From positions 8,407,155 through 8,471,154 of the forward strand of contig NC_135563.1 in NCBI RefSeq assembly GCF_964340395.1: a stretch of 64,000 nt of DNA. The letters are read 5' to 3'. Under the pieces are notes generated by a model. It made no database searches. It had not been told where the DNA came from and saw only the letters and a list, made by a program, of their open reading frames with translations. This stretch comes from Glandiceps talaboti. Its lineage: Eukaryota > Hemichordata > Enteropneusta > Spengelidae. How positions within the stretch are numbered: the stretch's first letter is position 1; each line of letters begins with the position of its first letter. Positions 1 through 11,141 of this stretch are shown here, in pieces. The translations under genes were made by a program, and so were the position numbers.

Positions 1-14
1 TGCTGTTTTTCGTA

Positions 15-20
15 TTTATT
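15..20 (-). terminator. Candidate polyadenylation signal of copy A
   Basis: The minus strand reads AATAAA about 245 nt beyond the stop codon of copy A. An equivalent hexamer lies at 25082-25087 after copy C. This is a positional inference only. Confidence 0.35.
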
Positions 21-265
21 GGTGCCCAAAACATCATGTCATGATATAATATTTCATCATATCCGAAATTTCCGAAACCCCGAAATTGTGCACACCACGT
101 CCCTTCAATAGTGTAAGATCCCCAGAAGAATTTCCAAAAAAGAGAAGAAAACAATTATTTTCATATGCCCGTTGTCTAATGATTAAAAGATTACACATAT
201 TTCCAGCTACGTTTGTCAATTTTCCTGTACACCTATAAAGTTCCTTGGCTAATAGAATCGTTTGT

Positions 266-941
266 TTACAGGAATTCAGAGTTTATCCAAGCCAATTCTA
301 TACACGCACGATGGCGCCCTGCATATTTTCCATAATTTCTGATGCTTACATACTGGTTTTCATGGACAGACCAAAGACGAAAACCATAATCTTCCTGTAG
401 AGCAAGTAGTGGCTGGTAAACTGCTGCAATTGGCGTATTGGTCGACCTTACTTTATTGAAATGTAATTCAAAATTCATTTGTTTGACATATCTTAGCACA
501 CCACTCGTGATAAGCTGTGGTAATACTGACAATTCACTTCCCTCGATGTCAAATTTTAACACGTCTAGAGGTTTCTGTAGAAAGTATAAACAAAGGTAAT
601 GAGCTCAATACTGGCGGTTGCAAAATAATTCATGCAAATTCTGCCATGTTATTAAATGTTTTTATGACATGTTTTTTATCAAATTACTTTGAAAAAGAAT
701 ACATGAAAGTAATGAAATATAAGCTAATGCAAATCGACAGCTTTTAAGAACAGAAATAAATTGATACATTATCTAGCTTGTAAGGTAAATTTCCCCGCAT
801 CAAAGCTTGTTTTTAGAGTAAATGAATATGGCATGACATCATATCATGAACAAACTAAAACTCGACATTGAGTCAAACGTATATGTCCTCAAGAATTATT
901 GAAAACATTACAGTTACACTGTATAAATGTCTTTGTTTGTT

Positions 942-1005
<64 letters not shown>

Positions 1006-4000
1006 AGATATTGAAGATGATAATATTTCAATGCTAAATTGCAGGAAGGAAACAACTTCATCCGACAAATTAAAGTAGGCAAAGTACATGTCATTGATTG
1101 CTATTATAAAATGAAAACTTGTTGAATAGGAAAAGCATTGTTTATAAATTTAAGACATATCCAAAAATGCACTTGTCATACAATGATAGGGAGCTACTAA
1201 AAAATCATGGTTTGAGCAAAGGCTATTCTGCAATGAACCAGATATTGTAGTGATATCAATGTTTACGTTTGTGAGTTTTTCAACGATTCTGCATTTATAT
1301 TTACAACGTTGTAATATGAATATTCGCTGCGTTGTCATGTCTGCAAATACAACTAAAAAAGACTATGTTACCTTTACTTGTTTCAGTGTGCGTTTCAAGC
1401 CTTCCAGAGTTCGACATTTCATCTTCTCGGTGTTTTCGTTTTTAGCACAAAGTCCATAATCATAGAACCATATGTGTTCGGAACGCTTGTGTGCACTCAG
1501 ATTAATACTACAGGAAGGAAACATATATAGGATTTAAACTCAAATGAATGGAAAATGTTCACAATGCATATGTATTCATAACCTGTGCATTTAGCTAATG
1601 ATGATGTACATATGTGTATGTGTAAATGCTTGGTAGAATTTGCATGAGTGACAACCTTTGTGTGTTTTAAACTAAACAAAATGTAAAAGACAATTGATAG
1701 GCTAAGTCCAAAGTTGATATTTGAAATACCACTATAGGTGTATATTTTATGATCTGCTTTGCCCCTCATCCATAACTTGATAGCAGAAATAGCTGATGGC
1801 CCGTTCGTTCTTGTATCTGTTAAAGGTTTTGAATTGAGACTTTGTACGCTTCTTTGTTTAAATTTTTGTCCTAATTATAATTCCGGTAAATTGATTTTGA
1901 ACGTATCATTTCATATAATTCATCAAACAGGAATATTGCACCATCGTTACCACGTTTTGTAAATGGTCAATATGCGAATAGTCCGATGACCAATAAGACC
2001 AGAGGATCGTCCAACGGGACAGGACGAAATCAAAGTGCAATGGCTATGTTGAACTGCTTAGACGTGGTTGTGGTAGATTGTGCTCTGCATTGCTGCAGAA
2101 TGTGTGGGTACAGTTTCACTGGTAATGTATTACCTTATAATGAATGGAAGTGTTTAAAGTATTTGATTATACATACGTTGGATCGAAGCTGTACACATCA
2201 CAACCATAATCAGCCATAGCATCATCAAAAGACCAGTCGTGAGCAATTCTAAAAAAGGTGACATTTTGTAAACTCATAATTTGCACATGACTCTGTTTCA
2301 ACCCAAAAGTCAAATCAGACTTCTCTACAATCATTAGTAATTGTAACCCATTCCTGTTCAGTAGGATACCAAAAACCATACCACAACCAAAGTAATATCT
2401 AATTCATGGACATGTCAGAATATGCTATATATTAGGCCACATAGTATGAGAAAGGATCTCCATTTTCGCAAAATTAGGTATGACAACAGTGTTGGTTGGG
2501 GTTCTGCTCGAGGGTCCTTTGGGATCCAGATGGAAATGGGATAAGGTACACACAAGCGCAAATATGTAGACCCGTAGTTCGTTAATTGCGAACAATTTTG
2601 TACTTTTAACAGCTATATTCTTGAAACTGGAGCACCGCATACTCTGTGCGACAAGCTGAGCACATAAATCACAGCTGCATATCATCATGTGTGACATCTT
2701 TAGTGATTGAACAAATAATAAAGTCATAGTAAACTATTTTATCGACCATGATTGTTTGTCACTTACCCAACGGAATACACGAGGCAATTGTTAGGCTTTA
2801 TCCCCATATCCATACAGACATTCCAGCCCCCATCCTTCAAGTGTCCCATTCGACGACTCTCTGAACAGTTGTATTGTATAGTTGTAATTGTATTAAATAG
2901 CAATCCATACGCTTCAGCAACGGCAGTTGAAATTTTCTGTTTGCCTTGTAGATTGATGATCTTTGGAGATGGTCTTTGCTGATGATCTTGTCGATACGTC
3001 TTGTTTTCCCCAGATCCATATGCTTGAGCAACGGTAGGTGAATTTTTCTGTTTCCCTTTTTGATTGATGATCTTTGGAGATGGTCTTTGCTGATGATCTT
3101 GTCGATACTCCTTATTTTCCTCAGATACATCCGATATTTCTTTTCTCTGTACACATTTTGGCACATTGTAGACATATAGAACCTGTGATTACATTAAAAT
3201 TACACCGTTTAACAATTCAGTAGCTTAATTCACGAGGCCTCTTCTCCAAAACAAATCAAAAAGAAATTGTTGACATAGTGTTTTATTGTCAGGTCAGGAT
3301 GGTAGATATATTTGACTTGCCCACAACCACACTATCCTGGTCGGTCCTCATTGAATGTAGAGGGAGTAGAATGAAACGGCCACCACCGAATCTATGGCCA
3401 AAGTGAAAGCATCCTTGAAGAATATACTCTTGGATACCTAGATTTTAACTGAATGACTGCGGTAAGGGTAAAGTGTTTAGATTTTCACTCTTACACACAA
3501 TAATTTTTTGGAATGCAACATAATATATGCGATCAGCTATGTTGCAGTATGTATCAAATTGAATTGAATTTGAAGTATGCATTTGAAGATATATAACCTA
3601 ATTTACTGAAAAAAATTAATTATGCCAATGAGTCATTAAAACTAAAAGCTACATCACCAAGATCTTTAGAAGCTGTGCACTTTGTTGTGTTCAATTGCAT
3701 TGGATTTGAAAAGTGCATTCTTAAGATTTAGCCTAATTACTGAAAATCTTTAATTATGCAAATGACTCATTAAAGCTAAGCATTATATCAATAAGCCTTA
3801 TGAGACATGCGTGTGTATTGATAACACCTCCGAACAGTAAGGGGTCTATAAAAGCCTCAATGGCTTCCTTCCCCATGGCCATGTACATTCATGGGTACAA
3901 GCACGGTGAAGAAATAAAGGCATTCATTTATTGCATAGAACGACCCTTGCCAAATTATATGTCCTTTTGACCAAATTTGGAGTATTGGTGTGGCTTTTTA

Positions 4001-5202
4001 TCAAGTGTACATACACACGTTAAATATATTCCTTTTCAGATCTGGCATCTGGTTTTAATACGTATCTACACATGCACATGTAGTATTGAATCCTGGACAG
4101 GTACATTCTACACAGGATATAAGCTTAGAGTCCAAGTTTAGGTCTACACAAAATTTGAAATTTTACCTCTGAATATTAGCAAACAAGTTACATAAATTGG
4201 ACCTCCTGCAAATATTAGATAGAAAAGTAACATCACTCAGTAAAACACCTTTAGAAACCTTCAGAATGTTTTATCCCCACTTTTGACCAATTGAGATACT
4301 TATATATGGCAGCTTCTTTAGAACGTTTTTGTTATTTGTTCTATATGCAGTTCTCCCTCTATGTTCTGTAGAAATATCATGTTAAAAAGTAAATGAATCG
4401 TTGTTAAAGGCATTTCATATGAGTGCTCATTAATTTCCCACTTTGAATTGCAATGGTGTCAAAATGAGATAGACTTAGTCATCAAGTTGGCATGTGACTA
4501 CTTATTCCTAGCAATGAAGGTTATTTATGTATGAAAATTACCAAAATATGTAGAAAGGTATATTCCATGTTGTTTACTTTGAGGATTTGAATGGCAGATT
4601 TGATAGCTAATAATGGCGGAATGATAGCTAATAATAATTTGATTTAAGATACTATTTTCTGGTGGGTTGGTGGTTGGGTGTTACATTAGAATGTGTCTCT
4701 GCTGTTACTTTCAACCTTTATTTATGACTGACCAAGAGGAAGTTCGTTGCGTAATCGAATGTAAGAGTGCCTTCACGCTGAATAACAAAACTAAATATGT
4801 ATTTATTCATACTATTCCTTTGAAATATTATAAAAGATATACTAGTAGAAACGTAGACAATGCATACGACATAATGGCGTGAATGAGAGACTAGATAGAA
4901 GTTCTGAATAAAAATAATTCGGTCTATTCACTCGAATACATAATTTTGTATAGTAACCATTCAATTGATGCTATGCTATTGATCAAAAAAATATGTTTAT
5001 ATCAGATGTTAACTGAATGCCTTCAGTAAAGGCAAAACACGAAACCCAAAAGTCTGCCAGATACCCCCGCTTATAAACTCTTTAGAACTATTTCTTTACT
5101 CTTAAAATCATTAATAATACTATATTTATATTTTCTACTCACCATAATTCCAATCATACCAAGCAACACTAAATGTATGCAGTAATGATTCCTTGCCTTC
5201 AT
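266..5202 (-). CDS. METTL24-like: METTL24-like type II membrane methyltransferase, copy A (5 exons, 330 aa)
   Basis: I assembled five exons from splice sites: 5143-5202, 2767-3182, 2177-2248, 1372-1507 and 266-574. All borders are GT-AG, the phases join without stops, and the product is 330 aa. Residues 8-27 ([20 protein letters not shown]) form an uncleaved signal anchor split by intron 1, so the protein should be a type II membrane protein with a luminal catalytic part. Residues 42-115 are two 37-residue stem repeats. Residues 137-159 (DGGWNVCMD...NNCLVYSVG) and 160-183 ([24 protein letters not shown]) are the SAM-binding-like core typical of METTL24-type proteins. Residues 229-242 ([14 protein letters not shown]) are the FkbM/METTL24 signature. 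The length is close to vertebrate METTL24. The substrate is unknown for the family. The start is the only ATG before the anchor and is conserved in all three copies. Splicing is inferred, not observed. Confidence 0.85.
575..1371 (-). other. Intron 4 of copy A with a TGTC microsatellite
   Basis: This intron lies between exons 4 and 5. It holds a (TTTG/TCTG)n array at about 928-1005. Copies B and C have longer TCTG arrays at the equivalent place (11803-11940 and 25966-26050), so the microsatellite predates the gene duplications. Confidence 0.7.
2898..3119 (-). repeat. Two tandem 37-codon stem repeats in exon 2 of copy A
   Basis: Unit 1 is 3009-3119 and unit 2 is 2898-3008, each 111 nt. Both carry [15 protein letters not shown] followed by GKQK and an alanine-rich end. 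Copy C has two units and copy B has one, so the unit is gained or lost in frame. Confidence 0.85.
3183..5142 (-). other. Intron 1 of copy A: repeat fragments
   Basis: This 1.96-kb intron separates the two halves of the signal anchor. It contains a truncated copy (from about 3443) of the CCTTCCGTAAGG-ended element that is complete in copy B, two degenerate units of its internal AT-rich minisatellite (about 3600-3785), and an LTR-like segment at about 3800-3960. I see nothing convincing in the rest. Confidence 0.6.
3800..3960 (+). mobile_element. LTR-like fragment
   Basis: TATAAAA (about 3848) is followed some 75 bp later by GAAATAAAGG, the promoter and polyadenylation spacing expected in a short LTR. 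No second LTR, primer-binding site or retroelement ORF is nearby, so at most this is a solo LTR or a fragment. Copy B lacks it at the equivalent site. Confidence 0.25.
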
Positions 5203-5333
5203 TTTCAATGCTGACACCATGGAATGTTACGTCGTATGTGGTATTTGCACAACGGAACAATTAGGACACCCCGGTTGTGCATATTATGTTTACATGAGCA
5301 CTATAATACGTTCGACCTGTCAATTTTCCTTTT
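5203..5333 (-). promoter_or_regulatory. Conserved block upstream of copy A start codon
   Basis: The sequence just upstream of the ATG is shared with copies B (16602-16740) and C (30338-30490), although most intron sequence between the copies has diverged. It includes CCATGG next to the start and a TATA-like GTATTATAGTG at 5299-5309, about 100 bp upstream of the ATG. A promoter or 5' UTR role is inferred from conservation and position. Confidence 0.45.
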
Positions 5334-5486
5334 ACAATGAAATTCACATGACCAGCGTGAAAGGAATAGACACAACTGTGATTGTAATTGTTTATATACA
5401 GGGGTCAAATCAATTGAGTTTACATTGAACATCGCAGTTGTGTCTATTCCTTTTTACGCTGGTCATGTGAATTTCATTCCATTGTA
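5334..5486. repeat. Foldback hairpin upstream of copy A
   Basis: The left arm (5334-5382, with GAAATTCACATGACCAGCGT) is repeated in reverse complement at 5431-5486, around a spacer of about 50 bp. Copy B keeps only one arm (16740-16785), followed directly by unrelated sequence. Confidence 0.8.
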
Positions 5487-6156
5487 GCACATTTTGGTTA
5501 TTACTTGTTCTAAAGTAGCATATTGTATAAATGGGGACCCATTTTCGACTCAAGTTAAAAATGCAGATGCACAATACAGGCAGAATATCATTTAGACGCA
5601 TGTCTTCAATGAGATTAAATGCACACTTTGGATTTCGATTGAAAGTTAGGTGTGAAATAAGTATATGTATACTAATTTATTTCATACAATTTTATATAAA
5701 TCATACATGAGCACATTAAGAGTGAGTTCTGTCAATGCGGAAGCAAGTGGTGCTGGTGGTTTAATATGTAATATGTAGAATACTAAAAGTACAAAAATTA
5801 CCCTCAAAATGTATAAATTTGGCGTAAGTCCCTTTAAAACGTGCCTTGCGTCAGTTGTATCGCCTCTTGAACGAGTGCACACCTATGTGACTCAATCTTG
5901 TCTTAATTGTATATGAATTGAGTAATGTAGTAATTCATTTGGCCAATCTTATGTCTTCGTATTCTGATATTATTGTGTAATCAACATTATAGAAAAAACA
6001 GCTAAGACGAAGAATCTAACGTATGACCTTGCCCATGGTGGCTTTTATAAAAACGACATGTTTTTACCTACTTTTTGTAGAAATGTATGTGTACAATCAT
6101 TCGAGAAATCATTTCTCGAATTTCCATCGCATTATTTGTTTAAACAATTTCTGCAG
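5487..6156. other. Spacer with no recognised gene
   Basis: AT-rich sequence between the copy A promoter block and the first polycystin-like exon. The short ORFs here do not resemble any family I know. Confidence 0.5.
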
Positions 6157-6293
6157 GACCTTTAACATTTACCTGGCATCAGATCTTTGTTGGAATGATG
6201 AGTGGCCTTGTGGTATTTCCTATCAACCTTATCGTTGTCGAAATAATCCAAAACTCAACAATAATACATCAACCAAACAGAGGAAGGAAGGGT
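6157..6293 (+). pseudogene. Polycystin-1-like pseudogene, transmembrane exon fragment
   Basis: After a good acceptor (TTTCTGCAG) one frame reads (G)PLTFTWHQIFVGMMSGLV followed by VFPINLIVVEIIQNS. This is the pattern of the polycystin-1 family helix after the PLAT domain (FTWQQI.iGi.SsL..fPiNl). The frame hits TAA at about 6294 without a clear donor. The longer overlapping ORF at 6023-6439 is in another frame and is a shadow. Two further fragments downstream are in the right order for one gene. Confidence 0.65.
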
Positions 6294-6567
6294 TAACAGA
6301 ATGGCTACACAGCTGGCACAAACTTGTAACTCCTGTTGTAACCTGTGGTCAAAACATCATAAGCGGAGAGGGACACAGAAAACCAATATTTATACCTGCT
6401 GGAGAATATCTGAAGAATATGTGTCTGTCCGCGAGTTAAAAACAGCAAAACACACAAAATATTTGAAGTTGTAATTTCAACGAGAACAACATATCATAGA
6501 GGTAGAACATCAAATATTCTCCTAATACAACGGTCCATGTTGAAGAAGTGTCACCCAAGAAAAGCAG

Positions 6568-6762
6568 ATGTAATATGAATATGAAATTACCACATTTAAT
6601 ACTTCATTTACATTGGTTGATTCATGGTATTCCTGTCATCCTCGTTGTCTGGCTTCTTCATCATCCTGTAAAGTATGGAATGGGGCAATGACAAATCAAT
6701 TGGATGGCTGGTCTTTTTTCGTATCTATTGTTGGGAGTGTATTCATCTTCCAATCCCTGAAG
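6568..6762 (+). pseudogene. Polycystin-1-like pseudogene, second exon fragment (frameshifted)
   Basis: Three frames together give the family pattern LPxxxxxxxW...FLSSSLSGFFIIL(stop)SMEWGNDKSIGWL, then FFVSIVGSVFIFQSLKV, ending at a donor AAG|GTAAAG. I see one frameshift near 6627, an in-frame TAA at 6669-6671 where the family usually has Tyr, and another shift in the T run at about 6712-6718. In the family this stretch ends in QPLKV. The exon borders are intact but the reading frame is not. Confidence 0.65.
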
Positions 6763-7974
6763 GTAAAGTTTTAAATTCTAACATTAAGTTTAGTATTTCA
6801 ATGCATTTATTTTATTTACAAATAAGAACTATATGCACTACCTGTTGTATGTATGTAATATACAAGATGCATGCGCTTCTTACATTTTCAAAGTAATGTT
6901 CACATTCTGTACTTTTATTGTGAATTTTATTGTGAGTTTGCACGTGAATATTCAAATGAGCTCCATTTGATAAGTATATGTACTTTCCGATGTGTACGTA
7001 GACAAAAGTACTTTTATAATGTTTGTATGTTGAAAGATTTAAACCGTTATTCAAGCACGACAAGCATTATATAAAACAGCATAGTAAATGGCATAGTATA
7101 CACTTATTGCCCTGAGGGCTGTTAACCACGTTATGCAGCAACTATTTCTCTAATATTTGGGAAACAGTTGCTGACGTCTAGTGCTCGAATAAAGCCAGGC
7201 AATGAGTATGTTATAACACATCAGGCACATACAGTCAAAGCAAGTCGATAAGACGTCCATGCTGTAACTCTATTGAAAAATTCAACAACACTAGTGCCTC
7301 TCAATTGAGATCACTAATGGTTTCTAGTCCATGCCACGTGACACGAAACTAAGCCAATCACTGGCGGTAGTTTGAAACCAATGTCATACCAGATTTAAAC
7401 TGAATGCCTTCCGTAAGGAATTTCATGATTTGTGCAAGAAATTTAGCTCTATATCTGTGATTCGTCAAGTCCCAATGAAAGTTAGTTGTCAAAAATGTTG
7501 TTGAAATGCCCGCCACGCCTCTTATTCTCAGCACAGGAAAGCTTGCCATCCTCGACTTCACTCGGCTTTCGTGATCCCCTACATACCCGGGATATGGCAT
7601 GTGCGTGTTGAACTTCCTTCTGTCCCACCACGAGACACTACGGGAAAATTGTCAAGATTTTGTTGAGTGGCGCGCCCTCACTGTACACTAATTATATAGG
7701 TCAATCTATACGTCACCATTATTGATACATTGTCAAGAAATTTTCTTCGTAGGCTAGGCGAGGCTTGGTCTATTTTCCATATTTTGACCACACACACATG
7801 ATTTGGGTATAACTTATACATTATTACACTTGATAAATATGTGAGAGTGTATTTATATCCTGAGATATAGAGCTAGATAAATGATTATGTACAAGCCTTG
7901 CAACAAACAGCGGTAGTTTGTTATCGAGAGAAATCGGAAAAGAACACGGTAAAAAGGAGACAGTTCCTAAACTT

Positions 7975-8072
7975 CTAATCGAAAATCTAAAAAGACACGA
8001 TTTCTCTTTATTCATCTGCGCATTCAAAAATCTAAAAAGACACGATTTCTCTTTATTCATCTGTGCATTAGT
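7975..8072. repeat. Short tandem duplication
   Basis: The segment AAAATCTAAAAAGACACGAT through TTTATTCATCTG occurs twice in direct succession (about 7981-8016 and 8029-8064). Confidence 0.75.
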
Positions 8073-8365
8073 GTGTGAAATTTGAAAATTATAAGTCCAT
8101 ATTTGACGAAATTGAAACGATGATAAATATTTCACATGTTTGTGAACTCCGCGCTCATTGTAAACCTATTGTAAGGCCAAGGAAAAAAAATGTTTTCTGA
8201 TGAATTTGAATCACTTAAATACCCTGCCTCAGTCTTCTTTTTTCTTGTGTTTGTCCAACCAATGCAGAGTGCAGATACAAGCGAAACAAGGTTATAATAA
8301 GGTTGGCACGTACGAAACCCCTGAAAACAGAATCTTTCTCAGTGTAGAGCTATGTAGAGCATGAA

Positions 8366-8612
8366 TATAAAGTTGGCGTCAGATTCAGATTCAGGTAGCG
8401 TCATATTGAGCATCAGATAGCCTCAGATCCGAATACACCCGACGGCAGTGAAGCAGAATCCTTCCCTGTAGTCTCAACGGTATTATTTCAGGTTTGAGTC
8501 CGTCGGGTGTCTTCGGATCTGAGGCTATCTGACGCTCAATATAACGTTCATAAGATAACTTTTCCTGAATCTGAATCTGAATCTGAATCTGAATCTAACG
8601 CCAACTTTATAC
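8366..8612. repeat. Foldback with TCTGAA minisatellite
   Basis: The left arm 8366-8445 (TATAAAGTTGGCGTCAGATT through the region with ATCCGAATACACCCGAC) returns in reverse complement at 8497-8612. The right arm has expanded the hexamer CTGAAT to about five units, the left arm only two. Confidence 0.85.
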
Positions 8613-8756
8613 TCGTTCGATCGATTAATTACTCAAATTGGTCATTAATATTCATTGGATTATTACCAAAACCTAATAAGTTCTGGCCATTACCCTACGG
8701 AACATGTCTATGAAATTTCGTTTGAATTGATGCAGCCGTTTTTCTGAAATCGTGAC

Positions 8757-8757
8757 A

Positions 8758-8828
<71 letters not shown>

Positions 8829-8832
8829 ACAG
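8757..8832. repeat. (CA)n microsatellite
   Basis: CA dinucleotide run with an internal GCGCGC interruption, near the right end of the TIR element. Confidence 0.95.
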
Positions 8833-8948
8833 ACTTCATCGGTATATTATAACCTTCCTTACGGAAGGTAAAAACGTTTTGGACCCATTTTGTTTAGGAT
8901 GAGAGTCATTAAAACATATCATTTCGGATTCTCTTGTATCATCATCAG

Positions 8949-9283
8949 GTTTTCGCGCTTTTTTGGCACTTCTTCCCCTCTTGAAACGGAAAAATCCTGT
9001 TGATGAAATCAAACGAAATGTTCCCAAGCCATCTCTGACATCGAAGCATGAAGGTAAAGTATCCGACAACGGTACCTATGGTGTTAGCAAAGAAGCTAAA
9101 GACAGAGTAAAACAGCAATATCAGAAAGACGTCATGATGGGAAGTGCTGTAAAAGAAATCTTAGTGTATTTTCTGTTCTTGCTCTGTCTACTCTGTATAG
9201 CTTAAAAGGACAGAGACTATAATGCATACAGCATGAAAGAATAGCTGAACAATACTTATTTCAACGACCCTTCTTTCAAACAG
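8949..9283 (+). pseudogene. Polycystin-1-like pseudogene, third exon with two in-frame stops
   Basis: The exon is bounded by CATCATCAG and CAG|GTAGGT. It reads FRAFLALLPLLKRKNPVDEIK, a basic loop, then SAVKEILVYFLFLLCLLCIA, a transmembrane segment of the lrEi.vYllFL type. It continues past TAA (9203-9205) as KDRDYNAYSMKE, a TAG (9242-9244), then LNNTYFNDPSFKQ. This matches the start of the polycystin extracellular domain (YGNRDPNAY...L.NTF), with stops replacing the Tyr and one other codon. The pseudogene call is firm if the two stops are not sequencing errors. Confidence 0.7.
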
Positions 9284-9387
9284 GTAGGTTTAGAAGAACC
9301 CGAATTGAAGGAATCATTTTGTTATATATGAATGTTTTGATCACATTCAGCGATCATAGTTTTTACCACATATATGCATATACATAT

Positions 9388-9413
9388 GGTTTGTGTGTGT
9401 TTGTGTTTGTGTT

Positions 9414-9479
<66 letters not shown>

Positions 9480-9489
9480 TGTGTGTGTA
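9388..9489. repeat. (GT)n microsatellite
   Basis: GT dinucleotide run of about 100 bp. The long ORFs over it on both strands are low-complexity artefacts. Confidence 0.95.
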
Positions 9490-9727
9490 CTTTTGAGAAA
9501 TGTATATTTACGGTGGGATTTAAATTCAAGCACAGTATCTTTTTTTCGATGGATACTGCCGGCCAAGATGTATTCAATACATATTTAATAATTTGTTACA
9601 GTGGATTCACATTTCTAATTATAGCTTTCAAATGTTCCATGTTCCAATTTCAAAATTCACACTTTGCAAATATTTAAAAGAAGACACTTTTAATGCATTT
9701 GTCAATGATGTATAAGGGAGCTATATA

Positions 9728-9912
9728 TTGAAAATTAGTAGTTTATAAAAGCAACTATGGTAATTTAAGTTAATGTGAGAATGGTTCCACTCCTCAAGTT
9801 CTCACATTAGTGTTGTGTTGTGAGTGGAGCCATATGGAGTACATGTGATTATTCCTTTACTCTGTACGAACCTATTCTATAGCATTGCCAGTCAACGGTC
9901 TGGCAGAACTAC
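9728..9912 (+). repeat. 185-bp inverted duplicate, left copy
   Basis: This segment (with GTGAGTGGAGCCATATGGAG) recurs in reverse complement at 22031-22226 with high identity. It follows the plus-strand polycystin pseudogene here and precedes the minus-strand polycystin exons there. Confidence 0.85.
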
Positions 9913-9977
9913 ATTTTACACATTTCCACGTGAATATACTGATTCTTCTAATCAGCATTTGTCTTTGTGTTTGTCTA

Positions 9978-9978
9978 G

Positions 9979-10062
<84 letters not shown>

Positions 10063-10215
10063 GCTTGCGTGCTATGCATATCTGCCTGCTCGTATGTATG
10101 TATGTATGTATGTATGTATGTATGTATGTATGTATGTATGTATGTATGTATGTATGTATGTATGTACGTATGTATGTATGTATGTATGTATGTATGTATG
10201 TATGTATGTATGTAT
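9978..10215. repeat. (TCTG)n and (GTAT)n arrays
   Basis: About 90 bp of TCTG, a short unique stretch, then about 125 bp of GTAT. The ORFs across it are artefacts. Confidence 0.95.
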
Positions 10216-10780
10216 TTATTATGTTTGACCTTCAGGGTCAAGGTTGGTAAATGTTACCGATTTTTAAAAAATCTTTGGCACATTAAATAATAGATGGGAA
10301 AATACAGTCAATGCATTTATTTCATACATTAGTTACACAAATAAGTTTTTTTGTGATTTGTACGAAGACTTGTTATTTTTGACCGGATACGAACACTCTC
10401 GAACATTGCCTAGTTGATGATGGTCACGTAGTTAACGGTTGATTTATATCGTTCTTACGCAAGGCATCACACGTGTTTGGTGTCTGGATTTTTTGCCAGA
10501 AACTCAAGACATTTCAACAAAGCAACCTTTAACTACGTATACGGTTGATGTATTGAAATGTCTTGAGGTTTTGGCAGGAAAAGGAGTAATTTAATTTATC
10601 AAACAAACCCAGGCACCCAACATCTGTTACGTCGTGCACATATAAATCCCACTATTAACGAGTAAATAAATACATGTAACTAAAGGGCTTGCTTCCGTTG
10701 CGAAGCATCTGTTACTTAAATGAAAATAAGAATTGCCCTGTTTAACTCGTTTAATACGTTTACATGTAATGACAATGTTA
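10216..10780. repeat. Spacer duplicate shared with 23432-23985
   Basis: Begins with GTTTGACCTTCAGGGTCAAG right after a GTAT array. Its counterpart begins with GTTTGACCTGCAGGGTCAAG after another GTAT array. Both continue with matching blocks (GGCACATTAAATAA, GAAGACTTGTTATTTTTGAC). No gene is seen in either copy. A small hairpin lies at 10493-10578. Confidence 0.8.
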
Positions 10781-10789
10781 CCTATCGCA

Positions 10790-10865
10790 TGTATGTATGT
10801 ATGTATGTATGTATGTATGTATACATACATACATACATACATACATACATACATACATACATACA
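10790..10865. repeat. Palindromic (GTAT)n(ATAC)n
   Basis: GTAT units run directly into ATAC units, giving a near-perfect palindrome of about 75 bp capable of forming a cruciform. Confidence 0.95.
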
Positions 10866-11141
10866 AGTAATAAATGCCGTACGGGCAAATACACGCCTGT
10901 GTAGGAGTATTTAAATCATGATTTAATATTTCATCATATACGAAATTTCCGAAACCCCGAAATCGTGCACCATGTCCCTTCAATATTGTAAGATCCCTAG
11001 AAGAATTTCAAAAAAAAGAGAAGAAAACAATTCTTTTTATATGTCCGTTGTCTAATGATTAAATGAATACACATCTTTCCAGCTACGTTTGTCAGTTTTC
11101 CTGTACACCTATAAAGTTCCTTAGCTAATATAATCGTTTGT

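Larger units (their letters stand above)
7393..8873. mobile_element. Non-autonomous TIR element with CCTTCCGTAAGG ends
   Basis: The left end has CTGAATGCCTTCCGTAAGGAA and the right end CCTTCCTTACGGAAGGTAAAA, so the ends are inverted repeats of each other. The right end follows a tract seen in the other copy (TTTGAATTGATGCAGCCGTTTTT, then a CA-rich run). A related element fills 14088-14882, and truncated pieces start at about 3443 and 5008. No transposase frame is visible. It sits between two polycystin pseudogene exons. Whether 7393 and 8873 are ends of one insertion is inferred. Confidence 0.5.

Noticed and set aside
6023-6439. 138-codon plus-strand ORF
   Set aside because: The real signal at 6157-6293 is a polycystin-like helix in another frame.
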